Below, one piece after another: positions 62,029 through 64,000 of a stretch of 64,000 nucleotides of DNA. A program made the position numbers and the translations under genes. Numbering within the stretch: position 1 is the first letter of the stretch; each line of letters begins with the position of its first letter. The notes beneath the pieces are model-generated. The model ran no database searches and had not been told where the DNA came from. It worked only from the letters and a program-made list of their open reading frames with translations. Source of the DNA: Arthrobacter sp. YN (GTDB lineage: Bacteria; Actinomycetota; Actinomycetes; Actinomycetales; Micrococcaceae); assembly GCF_002224285.1 (NCBI RefSeq), contig NZ_CP022436.1, positions 1,798,001-1,862,000 of the forward strand, read 5' to 3'.

Positions 62029-64000
62029 CTACTTGAGGCGCGGCGCTTGTGCTGACGGACCCACCCACGGGCTCACCGGGTTGCCCATCCAGTACGTTCC
62101 GGCCGGCACTGTCTCACCCCGCATAACCAACGACGCCGGACCAACAGTTCCGCCGTCGCCGATGCTGGCCGCGGGGAGGATGACGCCGTGCGGACCCATG
62201 GTGGCTCCGTTACCGAGCATCACGGTGTCCAGGCTCATCACGCGGTCGTGGAACAGGTGCGTTTGGACAACGCAGCCACGGTTGACGGTGGAATTCTCAC
62301 CGAGCGTTACCAGGTCAGCTTCGGGCAGCCAGTAGCTTTCACACCAGGTCCCGCGGCCGATCTTCGCTCCGAGGCCGCGAAGCCACCACACCAAGGCGGG
62401 GGTTCCGGCGGCGGAGCGGGCAAACCACGGGGCGCTCACCATCTCGATAAAGGTGTCCACTACCTCGTTGCGCCAAATGAACGAGCTCCACAAGGGGTGT
62501 TCGCCCGCGCGGATGGTCCCCACCAAGGCCCACTTGGCCACGATGGAGCTCAATGCGGCCACGGCACCTGCTGCCAGCATCACGACACCACCGAGGACGG
62601 CTGCCATCCAGTAGCCCCATCCACTCGCGATCCAATCCAGAACCAGCATGACGCTGACGGCGATGGTGACGGTCAGGATGACAGGCACCAGCCGGCACAG
62701 TTCCCACAATGCCCGGGCAACCTTGAGCCTGCGGGGCGGCTGGAAGGTCCGGGTTTGGTCAGCGGCGACGGCAGTGCGGCGCAGCCTGACCGGCGGGCTG
62801 CCCAACCAGGACGTGCCGGATTTGGCTTTCGCCGGCGTGGCAGACAGTACTGCAACGAGCGAGTTCTTGGGAACGTTTCGCCCCGCAGCAGTCATGCCCG
62901 AGTTGCCCAGGAAGGAGCGCTTTCCTATTTTGGCCGGAGCAATCTTCATCCAGCCCCCACCGAGTTCGTAGGAGGCCACCATGGTGTCGTCAGCCAGGAA
63001 GGCTCCGTCGCCAATGGTGGTCATTTTCGGAACCAGCAGGACGGTTGAGGCTTCCACGTTTTTCCCGACCTTGGCGCCCAGAAGGCGCAGCCAGATCGGT
63101 GTGAAGAGGCTTGCGTAGACCGGGAAAAGGAGGTCCCGGGCCATATCCAGAAGGCGTTCCGTGGCCCAAACCTGCCACCCAACACGGCTGCGGACCCCGT
63201 AGTAACCCTCCTTCAGGCCCAACCCGAGGAGCCGGGCAACTATCAGGATGAGCACCAGGTTGCCGAAGAACCACACCAGAGCCGCAAGAGGCAATGCCAG
63301 AGCTATTTGAGGAAGGGCAGTTTCCAGGGATTCGTGGCCCTGCATGAAAGCCAGGACAACCAAGGCCCCTGCGAACGCAGAGATGTAAGGGATGAGGGCC
63401 AGGAGGGCCGAAGCGCTGGCAAAAGCGGAGAACCACAGACGGTCGACCACTGGACGCCGGCCGCTGGGCCCAGGCCATTCGTGCTTTGCTTTTCCGCGGC
63501 GCTCGGCGGGGGAGCCGGCAACGAGGTGCCCGGCCTTCACTTTGCCCAGTACAGCCGATCCGGCTTCGACGCGCGCACCCGCACCGATGGTGGCCCCTGG
63601 CATCAGTGTGCTTCGGGCGCCGACGACTGCGCCGGCTCCCACATGGATCTGACCGATATGGACGGAGTCACCATCTACCCACCATCCGGAAAGGTCCACC
63701 TCGGGCTCGATGTTGGCTCCGCTACCCAGGGACAGCAAGCCGGTGACAGGAGGCAAGGAGTGAAGGTGAACGTCCCGGCCGATCTTGGCTCCAAGCGCGC
63801 GGGCGTAGTACGGGACGAACGGTGCGCTGGCCAAGCCAATGGCACCCGAAAGATCCTGGATTTGTTCAGCAAGCCATAAACGCAGGTGGGTCTTTCCGGA
63901 ACGCGGGTAGGTGCCGGGTTTGATCCTGCCAAGCAGCACCCTGGCTGCAGCCACCGAGATCGCCATCCGGCCCAAGGGGCTGACGAAGACCAGCCACGAT
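62029..64000 (-). CDS. Pls/PosA-type nonribosomal peptide synthetase, C-terminal part (5' partial)
   Basis: The last 656 or more residues of a large synthetase that continues past the right edge (frame open: SWLVFVSPLGRMAISVAA). Three hexapeptide left-handed beta-helix domains alternate with pairs of membrane helices: ALGAKIGRDVHLH with PGATIGAGARVEAGS; then LLGAKVGKNVEAS with GDGAFLADDTMVASYE; then GLGAKIGRGTW with GNGATMGPHGVILP. Membrane segments fall between them (for example LLALIPYISAFAGALVVLAF and AVSVMLVLDWIAS). This six-helix, three-domain C-terminus is the hallmark of poly-epsilon-lysine synthetase (Pls) and related enzymes, where it chains the amino acid into a homopolymer. The adenylation and carrier domains lie upstream, outside the window. 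Confidence 0.9.
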   Translation of the reverse strand, partial: SWLVFVSPLGRMAISVAAARVLLGRIKPGTYPRSGKTHLRLWLAEQIQDLSGAIGLASAPFVPYYARALGAKIGRDVHLHSLPPVTGLLSLGSGANIEPEVDLSGWWVDGDSVHIGQIHVGAGAVVGARSTLMPGATIGAGARVEAGSAVLGKVKAGHLVAGSPAERRGKAKHEWPGPSGRRPVVDRLWFSAFASASALLALIPYISAFAGALVVLAFMQGHESLETALPQIALALPLAALVWFFGNLVLILIVARLLGLGLKEGYYGVRSRVGWQVWATERLLDMARDLLFPVYASLFTPIWLRLLGAKVGKNVEASTVLLVPKMTTIGDGAFLADDTMVASYELGGGWMKIAPAKIGKRSFLGNSGMTAAGRNVPKNSLVAVLSATPAKAKSGTSWLGSPPVRLRRTAVAADQTRTFQPPRRLKVARALWELCRLVPVILTVTIAVSVMLVLDWIASGWGYWMAAVLGGVVMLAAGAVAALSSIVAKWALVGTIRAGEHPLWSSFIWRNEVVDTFIEMVSAPWFARSAAGTPALVWWLRGLGAKIGRGTWCESYWLPEADLVTLGENSTVNRGCVVQTHLFHDRVMSLDTVMLGNGATMGPHGVILPAASIGDGGTVGPASLVMRGETVPAGTYWMGNPVSPWVGPSAQAPRLK

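Noticed and set aside
1-64000. tRNA, rRNA, CRISPR, insertion sequences
   Set aside because: Reading both strands by eye showed no T-loop/acceptor patterns, no ribosomal RNA segments, no spaced direct repeats and no transposase-like proteins. A dedicated tool could still find a tRNA I missed.

Overview
The window is a GC-rich actinobacterial chromosome segment. Gene content and order (dapB, dapA, RNase J, ftsK, pgsA, cinA-like, clgR, DUF3046, recA, recX, miaB, miaA, dapF, hflX, lexA, hisCBHA, infC-rpmI-rplT, pheST) fit the Micrococcaceae, most likely Arthrobacter or Paenarthrobacter. This placement is inferred from gene order and protein motifs, not from a search. I found no rRNA, tRNA, CRISPR array, insertion sequence or transposase.

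Layout. 1-9.8 kb: the end of an M16 peptidase gene, then a molybdenum cofactor block (moaD-moaA on minus; moeA-moaC-mog-moaE on plus) surrounding a two-component system coupled to a membrane-anchored sulfite-oxidase-type molybdoenzyme. 9.8-14 kb: dapB, membrane proteins, two decayed genes and a nitrilase-family amidase. 14-21.4 kb: dapA, RNase J, FtsK, PgsA, a CinA-like amidohydrolase and ClgR. 21.5-33.8 kb: MarR regulator, DUF3046, recA-recX, miaB-miaA, dapF, a methyltransferase, hflX, a DinG-like helicase, lexA and a divergent LysM membrane protein. 33.8-39.7 kb: hisC-hisB-hisH-(52-aa membrane peptide)-hisA, an SseB-like protein and an MFS transporter. 39.7-43.6 kb: DUF1844 gene, infC with an ATT start, rpmI, rplT with an extra C-terminal domain, and an rRNA methyltransferase. 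43.7-49.4 kb: MFS, NUDIX, radical SAM, Pcp, SIMPL and LppM-type genes. 49.5-53.2 kb: pheS-pheT. 53.4-60 kb: an accessory stretch with a V8-like protease, tandem near-duplicate lipoproteins, a truncated alpha/beta hydrolase head-to-head with an EntD-like phosphopantetheinyl transferase (PPTase), and a MarR/NmrA/membrane-protein cluster. 60-64 kb: a second PPTase, an M1 aminopeptidase and the C-terminal part of a Pls/PosA-type nonribosomal peptide synthetase that runs off the right edge.

Themes. (1) LexA-type SOS boxes lie before recA, lexA/LysM, a DUF222-type gene remnant and an Rv2578c-like radical SAM gene, so several scattered loci look co-regulated. (2) The right edge looks like an amino-acid homopolymer (poly-lysine-like) locus: synthetase, carrier-activating PPTase and a zinc aminopeptidase. 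(3) Three otherwise coherent genes are broken by an apparent single-base loss in a G/C homopolymer (5737-5740, 12774-12778, 58562-58565), suggesting sequencing indels or true frameshifts. (4) A shared inverted-repeat motif upstream of a MarR gene and of a nearby operon suggests a local regulatory circuit.
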